A program made the position numbers and the translations under genes. Positions 10,459-20,474 of a DNA stretch of 64,000 bases are shown here, piece by piece. Origin of the DNA: Isochrysis galbana (taxonomy: Eukaryota > Haptophyta > Isochrysidales > Isochrysidaceae); assembly GCA_018136815.1 (NCBI GenBank), contig CM030934.1:4723587-4787586 (forward strand). Direction: 5' to 3'. The stretch's first letter is position 1. Every line of letters begins with the position of its first letter. A model generated the notes under the pieces. That model saw nothing but the letters and a program-made list of their open reading frames with translations. It was not told the DNA's origin and ran no database searches.

Positions 10459-12608
10459 ATGGCAGTCAGGTAGGGGGCCAAGAGGGGAAGAGGGCGCAGG
10501 AGCGAGCCACGGGGCTGACAGGCTGGAGAGGCGTGGCGGAAAGAGAGTGAGGGGCAGAGGGACGCGCGCCTTGGTACGGCCGATCTGTTGCTGCTCACGA
10601 CAACGACATTGCCGGTATGGCCACAGGAAAATTGTGCATGCTGGGATTAACCCTGACCCGGTCAGCGGTGCCATCTTGACGCCCATCTACCAGTCGACCA
10701 CGTACATCCAGGACTCAGTTGACGAGTACCTCGCCAAAGGGTGATGCCATCCTGTGCTTCGTTGACCCGTGACGCGCCTGAATATCTGTACCTTTCCGTG
10801 TGAAGGTGTCCAAGAAGCATACTCGAACCAACTCCGTCGCCATCCCATGAGCATAGGTATTCGTACTCGCGCACAAATAATCCGACTGTCACTGCCCTCG
10901 AGAACAAGATCGCAATCCTGGAAAATGGGCACGGCGCGGCGTGCTTTTCAACAGGTGTGGGTGTTACGGGCGGTCTCCGTCTATCCTCGCTTTGCTTGGG
11001 ACATGTGTCGAAATGAGAACAACGTTGGAATGCGGGCGGTTCGCCTTGCAAGTGTGATGCACCTGCAACAGCGTGGGCTAGGCGGGATTGACAGCAGCGC
11101 TTGGTGTGGGCATTTTCATCCATACTCATACTTTGACGCTTCCAATTTCACGTCGTGTTCCTTTGTCCCATCTTATGCCATGACGCATGCATGGCTCCGT
11201 CATAGGCATGGCTGCCACGATCGCAGTCGTCTCGGGCATCATGAAAGCCGGCGACCACTGCGTCATCACAAATTGCTCGTGCGTGCTTGCCCTCCCTTCT
11301 ATCGCACAGCTCCCTTGCTCCTGTATGACGGCTCGAGCCCAGAAGAAGATTTTTGGCTCCCACAGCATCATGATGCCCAATTGCTTGGTCACATTAGCAC
11401 TGCCGAATCCCTCGCCGGTTCCTCTGCTCTACCCGATCGAAGGCCCAACGTATTGACTCGCCTCCTCCTATATTGGCGCACAGTTACGGCGGCACAAACC
11501 GCGCTTGTCGCACCATGTTCACCGATATGGGGATGGAGTTTGACTTTATCGATTTCACCGATGTTGCCAACATTGAGAAGCACATCAAGCCCAACACCAA
11601 GATGATTTTTTCCGAAAGTCCCGCCAACCCGACGCTCACTCTCACTGACCTTAGCGCCGTCTCAGCGCTCGCCAAGAGTCGTGGTCTGATCCATGCGTGC
11701 GACTCCACATTTGCGACACCGATCGTGCAGCGGCCCATTGACCATGGTGTGGACCTTGTCATCCAATCGACGACAAAGTACTACGATGGACACAACATCA
11801 CTGTGGGAGGTGCTGTCATTGCCGCTACTGCAGAGCTTCACGAGAGGATCAAGCACATGCAAAATGTGCACGGCAACATCATGTCGCCGCAGGTGGCCTT
11901 CTACCAGCTCCAGACCACTAAGACACTCGCGCTTCGTGTTAGGCAGCAGTGCGCAAATGCTCAGGCGATTGCTGAGTACCTCGAAAGTCACCCCAAGGTA
12001 GCCTCGCGCATGGCGTTGTGGCGAGCACTGCACTCAATGCGCTAGCCGTCTTTGCGGTGGATCGCTACCCCTAAATGTTCAGGGTGTCGCTACATGCGAG
12101 CAACTAGTGCTCGCGCATGGCTGTGCCTTTTATCCCGCCCAGTACTCCCACGATCAACCACTTTCCCTGGCCTTGATTTCTTCTTCAAAAGCCTGGCTTT
12201 GCGATGCCCACCTCATTCGAGCCTCTAACTTAGATTCCTTCTACTCCGCTTATGCAGGTCGATCGTGTACACTACCCTGGACTGGCTTCGTTCCCGCAGA
12301 AGGAGCTCGCCGACCGGCAACACATGAATGGTCTGCACGGTGGCATGCTTTGGTTCGAGGTCAAGGGCGGGACCGCTTCCGGCCGTGCGCTTATGGACTC
12401 GATTCAACGCCCGTGGTCCCTATGCGAGAACCTCGGCGCTCTTGAGTCCATCTGCACTTGCCCCGCCGTCATGACCCATGCCAACATGTTGGCGGAGGAC
12501 CGGTTGAAGGTGGGTATCACAGATGGCTTTATCCGTCTTTCTGTCGGTATCGAGAGCGCCGATGATCTCATCGCTTCCTTAAAGGCTTCTCTCGATGCGC
12601 TGCCGTGA
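10459..12608 (+). CDS. cystathionine/methionine gamma-lyase-type PLP enzyme
   Basis: Six exons: 10459-10469, 10627-10740, 10857-10954, 11206-11278, 11484-11997, 12258-12608. All introns are GT-AG and the chain is in frame for 386 residues, the normal size of the Cys/Met-metabolism PLP family (fold type I). Diagnostic stretches are the YSYSRTNNPT substrate/PLP loop (about 43), the GMAAT motif, the PLP-ring Asp in ACDSTFATP, the Schiff-base Lys in QSTTKYYDGHN, and the C-terminal GITDGFIRLSVGIE signature. The family includes cystathionine gamma-lyase, cystathionine gamma-synthase and methionine gamma-lyase; sequence alone does not decide between these. No targeting peptide is visible (MAVRKIVHAG), so it is probably cytosolic. 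The first coding exon has only 11 nt (ATGGCAGTCAG), but joining it restores the typical start of the fold. Confidence 0.93.
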
Positions 12609-13222
12609 GGTGATTCCTAAAGCGATGGGCCTCGTGATTGGCTCAGGTGGTACAGTCTACGCTCGGACCACGAAGTTCGTATAGTGCCAACTTATTACTT
12701 GCACTCAGCGAGCGATACGCTGTACGTTGAGTTGGCCGTCCAGGATAACCCTCCTTCAGCAACTCGTGCAGCACGCCTAGCAATAGAGTACACACAGTCG
12801 TCCACAGCCCATCAAGCATGCTCAAGATGGCCTACATGGCATTCATGGATGCGAATTTTTTCGGGCCGCATTTGCTGATTCTGTGCACCTATGAAATTAA
12901 GCCGTCTGACAATATTCATGCTTCATGCGAGGACAAGCTATGAGCGCGCTCAGCTCGTGAGAGGCGATTGTTTGTTGCTGGCGCGTCGGCAACACCGTCA
13001 CGTCCACGTCTTTGTTGCTGTGGGTATTCCTATTCCTCGTGCGGACATGCTTGCTCAAGGCAATAGCGCAAGCGGCGCTCGTGATCGCGGCACTTGCTGC
13101 ATGCACTACTACGATATTTGGATCGATAAAATTAAGCCTTTATCGGCGCCGCTTGCTACGGTCATATCTTGAGTGTACACTAGGGTAGAGGGCGGCCAAA
13201 CAGGGCGAGAGGCTTTTAACTA
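12609..13222. other. intergenic region 3' of the PLP-enzyme gene
   Basis: No supported gene. Near the right end (13190-13205) is AGGGCGGCCAAACAG, a variant of the dispersed motif GTTTGACCGCCCTA. The TA at 13221-13222 is the target-site copy of the adjacent mariner. Confidence 0.5.
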
Positions 13223-15001
13223 CTACCTCCATCCCAAAACTGAATGGCCTAGTAGCTTTAGACTTAAAAAAAAACGCTACTCCTTGCTCCTGGAGAGCTG
13301 GAGCTCAGAGTATGCTGTTTAGGGTACATTGGGGCTTGACCCCGTTACTTCCATCACCATCTTACTCTTAAGGCTCCATACAAACAATAGCACTTTCCAA
13401 GGGAGGTCTCACATCCTGTCTCTGGTGTGCGGCAGGGCATACTCGTTCGAACCATTCGCCGCAATAATGCACTCACACACCATACTCTTAGTATCAAACA
13501 GTTTGTCTAGCTTCTCTGAAGGATATTCATTGAAAGCTGCGAGGCATTGGTCGGTGAACGTGTTCAAATTGAAGTTGCGATGCTTTGGTAGCCGCGAGTC
13601 CATCGACTTGAAAAAACCCAGGTCGCAAGCATTCGTGTCCGGAGAGTTTGCGACTTGCGGAAAGAATACAATCTCAGGCCCAACCCAGCGGCCCTTTGGT
13701 TTGCACAGCATACTAGCAAGCCTCTTTTCCATCGAATCTCCACTGTCCTTGCTCATGTGAGGCGTCGCGTTGTCCATCTGTAGCGTGACCCGTGATGCGT
13801 TCGGAAGCTTGCTGCGGATGGCTGGGATCACAAGCGTTCGCATCATCGACTCGAATTTTTCAGCATCCATCGTCACATTAACAGTCCTTAGGTCTCCTTT
13901 CTTCAGCCCTGTGCGCTTATCACCTCTCTTTGCAACCACCTTCTCGCACACACGCCAAGCTCCCACGAGACCATCAAAGTTGTGCACCGGATTCGGACGA
14001 GCAATCGCACACAACAGCATCACTTTCCCCACGAAACGCTTGGACACAAGCTTTTGCTTCGGCTTCTGCACACCGGGTGGGAGCTTCAGCTTGCCACCAT
14101 GGCGATACACATAAAACCATTTCTCATCTATGTCAATATGGAGCTCCCATTTGTTGTTCACATTGTCTTTTGCCCACTGTAGACGCGAGTCGATCATCGC
14201 TCCAGTGAGCGCCGGCCTCGTGGACTTGCCAACGACGCGCCACTTCTTCTTCTTCATGAAGCGTTGCACCGTTGACGAAGGCAGACCTGTCATTTCTTCG
14301 ATTTCGGCAAAGGTGAGATCATATGCATTCTCACGGAGCACCTCCTCCAAATGCTCCGCCTCCTGCCGGCCAATGCGCTCTGGCCGTCCGCCTGCACCCT
14401 TACGCGATGCGGGCAGCTTGCCCTCTTGTGCCAAGCGCCTGCTCACCTTGGCCGGGTACTTACGACTAACATGATACTTCTCACACAGGCTGGCATGGGC
14501 TCGCTTCCACTCGCGCCCGAACTTCGGCTGCGGAAGCCGTTCGTATGCCACAGCGACCGCAGCCTGACGATTCGGCGTCAGACTGCAACGCCTCTTCTTC
14601 CCTGCTCGGCGCCCATCATGGCCGTCGCTGCCGGGCGAGTCCGACGGCTGAGGGGGTGTGGATGGCTGCAGCTCGCTGCTCGCCGGCTGGCGCGGCGCTG
14701 AGGGCCCGCCGGTTCGCCTCCCATGTTGCGGAGGCTCTTTGATCTTGAGCCTCGCCATCGGGTGATTGCGCTTCCTTGTCTTGTCCGCGGAACTCGCGGG
14801 AACACTTCCCGCCGGGAGTGATATAGCGAGATTCACAAAACTCAGACAGATTGAAAAGGATAAACAAAATACTAAAGGCTCTTTAACCTTGATAGGATTA
14901 AGCCCCAATGTACCCGCTATCCTTAGGTTAAGAGTGTTTTTTTTAACGAGTTTTTTATGCCCTGCCAAAGCCCGATCCTTTCAGTTTTGGGATGGAGGTA
15001 G
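13223..15001 (-). mobile_element. mariner-like element, plant/Stowaway-type termini, apparently intact
   Basis: The element is 1779 bp, flanked by TA on both sides (13221-13222 and 15002-15003). The terminal inverted repeats begin CTACCTCCATCCCAAAACTG and read GAA thereafter on both sides. A subterminal inverted block, GGGTACATTGGGGCTT, lies at 13321-13337 and in reverse near 14900-14915, as do A/T-run blocks. Between them is one long transposase ORF on the minus strand. TA target, terminal sequence and transposase agree on Tc1/mariner, subgroup of plant mariner-like elements. Confidence 0.93.
13409..14758 (-). CDS. mariner-like transposase
   Basis: The start chosen is ATG 14758 (MARLKIKEPPQHGRR), giving 449 residues. 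An in-frame Met at 14968 would translate part of the terminal repeat and is less likely. The N-terminal 130 residues are basic and Pro-rich. Then comes a helix-turn-helix DNA-binding region (TFAEIEEMTGLPSSTVQRFMK), and a DDE/D catalytic core: Asp in HIDIDEKWFYV, Asp in VTLQMDNATPH, and a third Asp in NSPDTNACDLGFF, with 44 residues between the second and third. NSPD-N-x-x-DLGFF is the signature of plant mariner-like transposases (DD39D group), here with a longer spacing. There is no frameshift or stop, so it could be active. Confidence 0.92.
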   Translation of the reverse strand: MARLKIKEPPQHGRRTGGPSAPRQPASSELQPSTPPQPSDSPGSDGHDGRRAGKKRRCSLTPNRQAAVAVAYERLPQPKFGREWKRAHASLCEKYHVSRKYPAKVSRRLAQEGKLPASRKGAGGRPERIGRQEAEHLEEVLRENAYDLTFAEIEEMTGLPSSTVQRFMKKKKWRVVGKSTRPALTGAMIDSRLQWAKDNVNNKWELHIDIDEKWFYVYRHGGKLKLPPGVQKPKQKLVSKRFVGKVMLLCAIARPNPVHNFDGLVGAWRVCEKVVAKRGDKRTGLKKGDLRTVNVTMDAEKFESMMRTLVIPAIRSKLPNASRVTLQMDNATPHMSKDSGDSMEKRLASMLCKPKGRWVGPEIVFFPQVANSPDTNACDLGFFKSMDSRLPKHRNFNLNTFTDQCLAAFNEYPSEKLDKLFDTKSMVCECIIAANGSNEYALPHTRDRM

Positions 15002-15044
15002 TACTAATAAGGGTTGGGCTCAACGAACTCTTTACAAAATAATG

Positions 15045-15184
15045 AATGTTGCAATAAAATAACTGAGCATTAGTACCACTACTCCCACTAGCCCGGTACC
15101 AACACGACAGCCCTCAGCGCACCTGCCCGTACACCTTGGCGCGTGCTATTGCCACAGATACATACGCACCTATGCACCCCTCTG
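15045..15184 (-). repeat. 3' end of a G retroelement
   Basis: Read on the plus strand, AATAAAATAACTGAGCATT, then GTACCACTACTCCCACTAGC and CCGGTAC, match the 3' end of the TSD-bounded G element (32906-33000) at roughly 85% identity. The similarity ends near 15184, where an unrelated fragment begins. The copy lacks its 5' half. Confidence 0.75.
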
Positions 15185-15330
15185 TCGAACACGCGATGAC
15201 TATAGGCTCGTAGGCAGAGGGCCGTTCGATCGAGCCGGCAGCTGACGCGGCCGTGAAAGAGTCGTTGTTTGTTGCTGACGGGAAGATGTCTGAAAGGTCA
15301 TGGTAGGAGTAGCTGTCAGTGTCTGCCATC
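15185..15330 (-). pseudogene. fragment shared with the hAT remnant at 23.97-24.1 kb
   Basis: About 145 bp are about 87% identical to 23977-24115. Both encode, on the minus strand, DLSDI..., then ASAAGSIERPSAYEP and VIACST. In the 24-kb copy it adjoins hAT transposase sequence, so it may be part of that transposon. Here it starts with an ATG at 15329 (MADTDSYSYHDLSDI). It is truncated at 15185 by the G fragment. Confidence 0.5.
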
Positions 15331-15466
15331 GAGCGCTTCGAGCGGAGAGGTAGACTGAGGTTCAGAGGATTGCAACGCGTGGCGTCGGAGAGTAGAGACG
15401 AGGCTAGCTAGCGAGCTAGTGGGAGAGAGAGAGAATGAGAATGAGAGCTTCTTAGGTCCAAGGTCT

Positions 15467-17325
15467 AAAACTATTGTTATAGTTTTAGCGATGGAGCGCG
15501 CGCCGACCGCTCCCCTCTCCCAGCCCCCCGCCGCCACGACGCCCCAACGGGGCCGCCCCAAACCGCCGGAGCCGAAGCGCTCGCAGGCCTCTGCCCCACC
15601 GGATACCGACGTCGACATGGCTCCGCCACCCTCGCCTCCTCACCAGCCCCAGAAGCAGGGAACAGGCCGTGCCCTGTTCCCTGCAGAGCAACAGAGCCAG
15701 CAACTGGCTCAGCCGCCCAGCTCCACCGTCTCGCCACCCAATCAAGGACTCCCCATGGTGGGTGGCAGCATTGCTGCCACCCCCATGGTGGTAACTCCTA
15801 CCAGCAGTGCACCCCTCGGGGGCGGGCACTTGACACAACAATCAATCCTTGGAGCCTTTGCTCCCACCAACCAACCAACAACCCATGCGCCCAAGTCGTA
15901 TGCTGAAGCCACGCATGGGAGCAAACTGAAGGAGCTAGCCCAACAAGCTCTGAAGCAGCCAGCCCAACAACAACCGCAACAGCTGTCGCGCAAGCGGGCC
16001 GACCCACAGTCGGATCCCAAAGGGACTCCCACCAACACCACCCAACTCGCTCCCCCTCCAATGGATGAAGAAGAGGAACCCGAAGACACACCCTTTTTCA
16101 TTCAGCTAGCGCAACTAGCTGAAGACAAAAAGGACATTAAAAGTGAGGATGTAGCCACGTTCATGAAGTTTCTTCTCTCTAGGCTAGAGGGCCTAGATGC
16201 CACGCCAGATGGGATGGACAAGGGCCGAAAGGGCCCATGGATTTTCTACGTCGATGACGATGCTCACGACCAATTCAAGGCCGCTTATGGCGACAAACTT
16301 CAAACGGTACTCTCGGGAGTCCCGCATGAGTTTGGAGTCACCTATGGCACGATAGCCGACTCAGCTCCCCGCAAATCTAGCGCTATCAGGTCCTCTCTCA
16401 AAGAGGTCGCCACCTGCATCGTGTTTCGCATTTTCGACCCGATTAAGGCATACAAAACTAAAACTCGGCATTTGGCTAGTGCATTGGAGCGTGAAGGCTT
16501 CCATGTCCTTAGGGGCAATCAACAGCGAGTCAAGACCACGCTCGAAGGGATCACTAAAGTAGAAGCCGGTAAACGTCCAATTTGGCACTTCTACGTATAC
16601 ACAGACACCACCGCCCTGGGCCATCGCTTTCCCCGGACCTTCCACGTGACCCTCGATGACGGGGAAAACTTCAACTTGGACTACGCGGTCCGCTCATCGG
16701 TGGAATGCGTAACACCGGACGGCGACATTGCCATACACGGCGCCCCGGGCGGGTGCAAAGGATACGATAAGCCCTGGGCTATCTCATATCTACGTAAAAA
16801 TCAAGTCAGCTTTCGCCAATGCACGTGCGAACAAGACAAGGCGAAAGCGGAGCAGCGCAAACGCCAACGCGAAGTAAGCAACGCCATGGACTACAGGGCC
16901 CTAATGGGTCTTGGAGCGGCGGCACCGTGCCGTCGATTCATGGCAGGCGAATGCAAAAATAATCGCATGAAGGGGCGACAAATCGTCCAATGCTCTTCCA
17001 GCCATGACATCCCCGGATGTTGGGTAAAGGACCCCGCCACGGGTAAACAAAATTGTATGGTCAAGTGCAATCTGAAACCAAATAAGGCCTATCCAGGGTA
17101 CTGCGTTAACGGAGTAAGTTGCCTGTACCGTCATGGTGAATAATAGTCATCTTAAGATTGCGACATACAATTTGAATGGAGCAAAACATAAATTAGCGTC
17201 GACCTTAGCGCAAGCGAGACTAGGAGGGGTCCACGTTCTTTACGCGCAAGAATTGCATCACTATAACGACGGTTGGCACCTAAGGGTGCGCAATTTGGCA
17301 TCGCTCGCGCGCGGGGGGGGGGGGG
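15467..17325 (+). mobile_element. LINE, 5' end and ORF1 intact, truncated in ORF2
   Basis: The element starts with the inverted repeat AAAACTAT-TGTT-ATAGTTTT (15467-15486), then AGCG and ATGGAGCGCG (ATG at 15491). It contains a full ORF1, then the first 60 residues of an AP-endonuclease-type ORF2, and is cut off at a G-run (about 17311-17325). Having the 5' end but no 3' end is the reverse of the usual LINE truncation. No target duplication was found on the right side. Confidence 0.85.
15491..17143 (+). CDS. LINE ORF1 protein (RNA-binding, Cys-rich C-terminus)
   Basis: 550 residues from MERAPTAPLSQPP. The N-terminal 180 residues are Pro/Gln/Thr-rich. Residues about 200-400 form a folded region (EDVATFMKFLLSRLEGLD, FHVLRGNQQRVKTTLEGITK) that is also present in the ORF1 at 52748 (FIFLKGNQERTKVLTKEGI). 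The C-terminal 70 residues are Cys/His-rich: CRRFMAGEC, CSSSHDIPGC, CMVKCN and YCVNGVSCLYRHGE, probably one or two zinc fingers of CCCH or knuckle type that bind the element RNA. The stop TAA (17141-17143) lies inside the start of ORF2. The upstream in-frame ATG at 15419 lies outside the hairpin and is not used in other copies. Confidence 0.85.
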   Translation: MERAPTAPLSQPPAATTPQRGRPKPPEPKRSQASAPPDTDVDMAPPPSPPHQPQKQGTGRALFPAEQQSQQLAQPPSSTVSPPNQGLPMVGGSIAATPMVVTPTSSAPLGGGHLTQQSILGAFAPTNQPTTHAPKSYAEATHGSKLKELAQQALKQPAQQQPQQLSRKRADPQSDPKGTPTNTTQLAPPPMDEEEEPEDTPFFIQLAQLAEDKKDIKSEDVATFMKFLLSRLEGLDATPDGMDKGRKGPWIFYVDDDAHDQFKAAYGDKLQTVLSGVPHEFGVTYGTIADSAPRKSSAIRSSLKEVATCIVFRIFDPIKAYKTKTRHLASALEREGFHVLRGNQQRVKTTLEGITKVEAGKRPIWHFYVYTDTTALGHRFPRTFHVTLDDGENFNLDYAVRSSVECVTPDGDIAIHGAPGGCKGYDKPWAISYLRKNQVSFRQCTCEQDKAKAEQRKRQREVSNAMDYRALMGLGAAAPCRRFMAGECKNNRMKGRQIVQCSSSHDIPGCWVKDPATGKQNCMVKCNLKPNKAYPGYCVNGVSCLYRHGE

Positions 17326-17330
17326 GGCAC
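17133..17330 (+). pseudogene. LINE ORF2, N-terminus of AP endonuclease domain, truncated
   Basis: ATG 17133 overlaps the last 11 nt of ORF1 in another frame. The first residues, HLKIATYNLNGAKHK and VHVLYAQELHHYN, match the N-terminal strand of LINE-type endonuclease/exonuclease/phosphatase domains (N of the TYNxNG motif and the metal-binding Glu of QE). Sequence breaks off at the G-run near 17311, so neither the rest of the nuclease nor the reverse transcriptase is present. Confidence 0.85.
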
Positions 17331-17399
17331 GGGGCACGCGCTCTCTGAAGTAAGGGTTTCTTGTTGTACAGGGAGTTTTGTTTTTACATTCCCTCCATG

Positions 17400-17500
17400 A
17401 GCAGCCCAAATATCCTACTTATATCCTGAAATATCCCGAAATATCCCGCGAGCCGATATCCGCCCAAATATCCCGGGAAATATTCGGAATATTTCCGCCT
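17400..17500. repeat. AAATATCC degenerate repeat cluster
   Basis: About 100 bp contain seven copies of (A)AATATCC or its complement GGAATATT, including CGAAATATCCCG and CCCAAATATCCCGGGAAATA. It is partly self-complementary. Its role is unknown. Confidence 0.6.
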
Positions 17501-17806
17501 GGCCCTATGCATGAGCGGGTGTGCGAGGCCAGGCTGGGGAGGGTGTGGGTGGTGCGAGCGCGTGGAGGAGCACCCCCAGCGACCCTCTGAGGGTGTTTGG
17601 GGAAGGCTCTTACCCGATCGCGGCATGGGCCGGCGTCAGATCGGCCGCCACACCACCGGGGGGACTCGGCAAGCCACTGACCGCGACGGCCGCCACCGTG
17701 AGTGTCGTCTCTCACGAAAACGAAAAAAATATGCAACTCCCGTGAGTAGCTGGCCCACCCCCCTAGCCCCTAGTCTGCCACAGTGAACATTAGTAATTTA
17801 ATAGGT

Positions 17807-17935
17807 GAGCCTTGGAAGTTGGTTGTGCGGGCCCACCCAGCCAGGGCTTCCAGGTCCAGGTGTCCACGATGGAGTGAGGGGGAAGGGGGCGCGAGGCCAA
17901 CATTAACCGCCCCCACTTATAAAAGTAGGTTGACA
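17807..17935 (-). mobile_element. short G retroelement copy with 5' hairpin
   Basis: The minus strand starts GTCAACCTACTTTTATAAG and continues TGGGGGCGG (17934-17908), then TTAATG and GGCCTCGCGCCCCC, as in the G element at 33828. Only about 125 bp remain. The arms CCTACTT/AAGTGGG pair around TTAT. Confidence 0.75.
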
Positions 17936-18590
17936 AAAAAAGGTGAGAAACGCGACGTCTACATTTGTCTTCAGATGCACCCCTGACAAGCCTGCCCCAG
18001 CCCAACCCCGCCCGTCCGGCGCCTGGCCCGTCGTAGTCGTAGTCGCAGTGCACGCGGATCCCATCCCCCGATGCCGAAGACCAAGAGGAATGAGGGGGGT
18101 AGTGGGTGAGGGAGAGGGGGTGAGAGTGTAGAGTGTGGGGTCTAGGCGATGACGAGAGGCAGCGCAGCACCGTGAGTGCGATGGGACCCCCGTAGCTAGC
18201 AATATAGCAGCGTGAACCTTCAAGATTTTTTAAGAGACTAGAGTATTCTAATTCTAGGTAGGTGCGTGCTACTCCTACTAATATCTCATATCCATATCGC
18301 GCGTAGGCCATGGCTAGCATCGCCGTGATGCGGGTGTGCCGCATGCACATACACGCGCTCGGTGAGGTGTCGCGGGAGCATCAGTTGATTGATTATTTGA
18401 TATTCATCTGCGGATGTTATGGTTATGGTCACGTCTCTCATCTCCATCTCGAATCAAGGACATACGAAATATTCCGTCAACCCAATACACCCTCTTGAGC
18501 TAGCATTCGTGTGGGATTTGGAAGAAAAGTGGATAGTTTCCCCCTGAGTGTGTTATGCAGAAGGGCTGCTCGTCCTCCATCAATCCATGG
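17936..18590. other. intergenic region, nothing recognised
   Basis: Mixed composition, with a GTAGTCGTAGTCGCAGTG simple repeat at 18030. No supported ORF. It is the 3' side of the kinase gene on the minus strand. Confidence 0.4.
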
Positions 18591-20362
18591 TCATTTGCGT
18601 GGGAGCGTGTTACTTTCTCGAAGTGGTGAGCCACTACAAGGCATCATTCCCCCCTTTTTTCGGGTCGTCTTGGTCTCCGAGCGCAGCGTGTCGCCCGATT
18701 CCCATGCTGCCAAATTGAATTCAACAGCTTGCAAGTTTCGTGCAAATCTGAGATTCTTTTCCAGGTTAGCTTGAACTGCGTCAGCTGTCGCTGAATCATT
18801 CTGCTCGCCCGCTGCTGCGTCACTGTTTGATACGACGTGTCGAGGCGCCGTGCCATCCGCAAGAAGCCGCATTCGGAGCCCACAAGCAAGCTGACGAGCC
18901 GCCTTCGAGCCGCTTTGCCGGCGTACACTGCTTCCGTCCGCATTTTCCTGCGCATTGTCGATTCCCAACGGGCTATATGCCTCTCCTGGAGGTGTCGGTG
19001 GATCATGTCCATAGCGTTCGCTTTTGGCCGGGGATCCTGTCGTCTCCGCATTGCCTCGGGTACTATGCTCCCCATTGCTACAAGAATGAGACGAGCAGTG
19101 TTGTGCCGAGTTTGCCCAAGATTCACTAGGAAGCTCACCCGGCATCGCCAAGGCTGCAAGTGAGCGGAGCTGAGCTTGCAAGCGCGCTTCATGCCGCCGA
19201 AGCAGAGGATGGCGGGCAAGCTGATCCAGTGAAGGTCGCGCCGTTGGCTCCCGTTGCAACATTGATGATAGCACGGAGACGAGCTCTGACGAGAAGCAAG
19301 CTGGAGGCGGCGGATAGCTTGTTGAGACAATCTTAAGGGCAAGTGAGGGTAGTGTTGTCGCCTCGAAGGGCTTTCGCAATGCCATCATTTCATATAGGAG
19401 AACTCCTAAGGACCACACATCCGCCTTGAGCCCATATGGTTCACCATTAATGACCTGTAGACCAAACAAGACAAGGGACTGTCATGGCGGGCATATTGAG
19501 GTCAAGAAGAGCGACTTAGCCTGCTCTCCACGCGCAGCTGATTCCAGGTCTGCAAGCAATATGTTATTCTGTCTGAACGTTCCCTCTCAGTACTCATACT
19601 ACATCCCTTGCGGCACGCATGATCTTGCACATCATGCAACACACTTACCTCCGGCGCCAAGTAGTAGGGGGTGCCAATAGTTGTTGAGGCCAGCCCACCG
19701 TTCTTTTCTAGCATCTTCGATATTCCAAAATCGCCCACTTTGATTAGGTTACGCGATGTTAGGAAAACATTCGCAGCCTTCAAGTCGCGGTGCAGGATGG
19801 AGCGAGCATGCATCGCCCGCAAAGCTGCGACAATCTGAACAAACCAATCCAAGATGGCATCCTCGTCAAAGAGCATCATGGAACCTGCCTTTGCCTTCAA
19901 CACGTCTGCGAGTGAGCCACGATCTGCGAACTCCATCAAGATATTGAGCACTGAACCAGACCGCCACGCACCGTACAGCGTCGTGATGTTCGGGTGGGAC
20001 AGTCTGGAGAGCACATCGACCTCCGAAAACGCTGCAGACTCCTTCTCCGCCGAACGCTCGGAGATCGGTATCTGCTTGAGGACAAACTTCTCGCCGCTCT
20101 CAACATGCTGAACGAGCAGCACGCGACCTTGAGCGCCGCGCCTACAGCATCACGAACGCGCTTGCCTGTCAGCTCTGGCAGCCATCTAAAGCCAGTGTAG
20201 CGCTTGATTGGGTCTAGACTACACAAACGTACGCCTGCTGGAAGCTGGTGAAAGCTGTGCGCAGGCATAGCGGGGCTGGAGTGGAGACACGGACCCGACT
20301 TCGCGAAGTTCTCGGAAGCGTGCGGGGTCGACAGCGAGCTGGGTGGGGGGTCGCGCGGCCAT
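18591..20362 (-). CDS. NEK-like serine/threonine protein kinase
   Basis: Three exons on the minus strand: 20362-20295, 20141-19649 and 19454-18591, in frame for 474 residues. The kinase domain begins at about residue 15: Gly loop VGRGAQGRV (split by intron 1), Lys in FVLKQI, helix-C Glu region, HRDLKAANVF catalytic loop, DFGISK, and GTPYYLAPE, with the second intron right after APE. The C-lobe continues through ADVWSLGVLLYEMM and ends with RPSLDQL. The lysine context, HRDLKxxNxF and TxxGTPYYLxPE pattern fit NIMA-related kinases, which often act in the cell cycle and cilia. The 200-residue C-terminal tail is Ser/Ala-rich with a predicted coiled segment (NLEKNLRFARNLQAVE) and no known domain. 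Intron 1 has a GTCCGT donor, an unusual but plausible site. Confidence 0.9.
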
Positions 20363-20474
20363 GGGGAGTTGCAGTCGGCGGGTGCTCACGGCCGCCTCGG
20401 ATGGAGAGAGGCAAGAGGATGCTTGAAAAGCCGGGTGGGGCTTTTTGAACGGGGCACACCTCCGATGAAATGAT

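Noticed and set aside
17797-17947. Possible target duplication (ATAGGTGAG / AAAGGTGAG) around the short G copy
   Set aside because: The right-hand match is separated from the hairpin by an A-run and is imperfect; not convincing.
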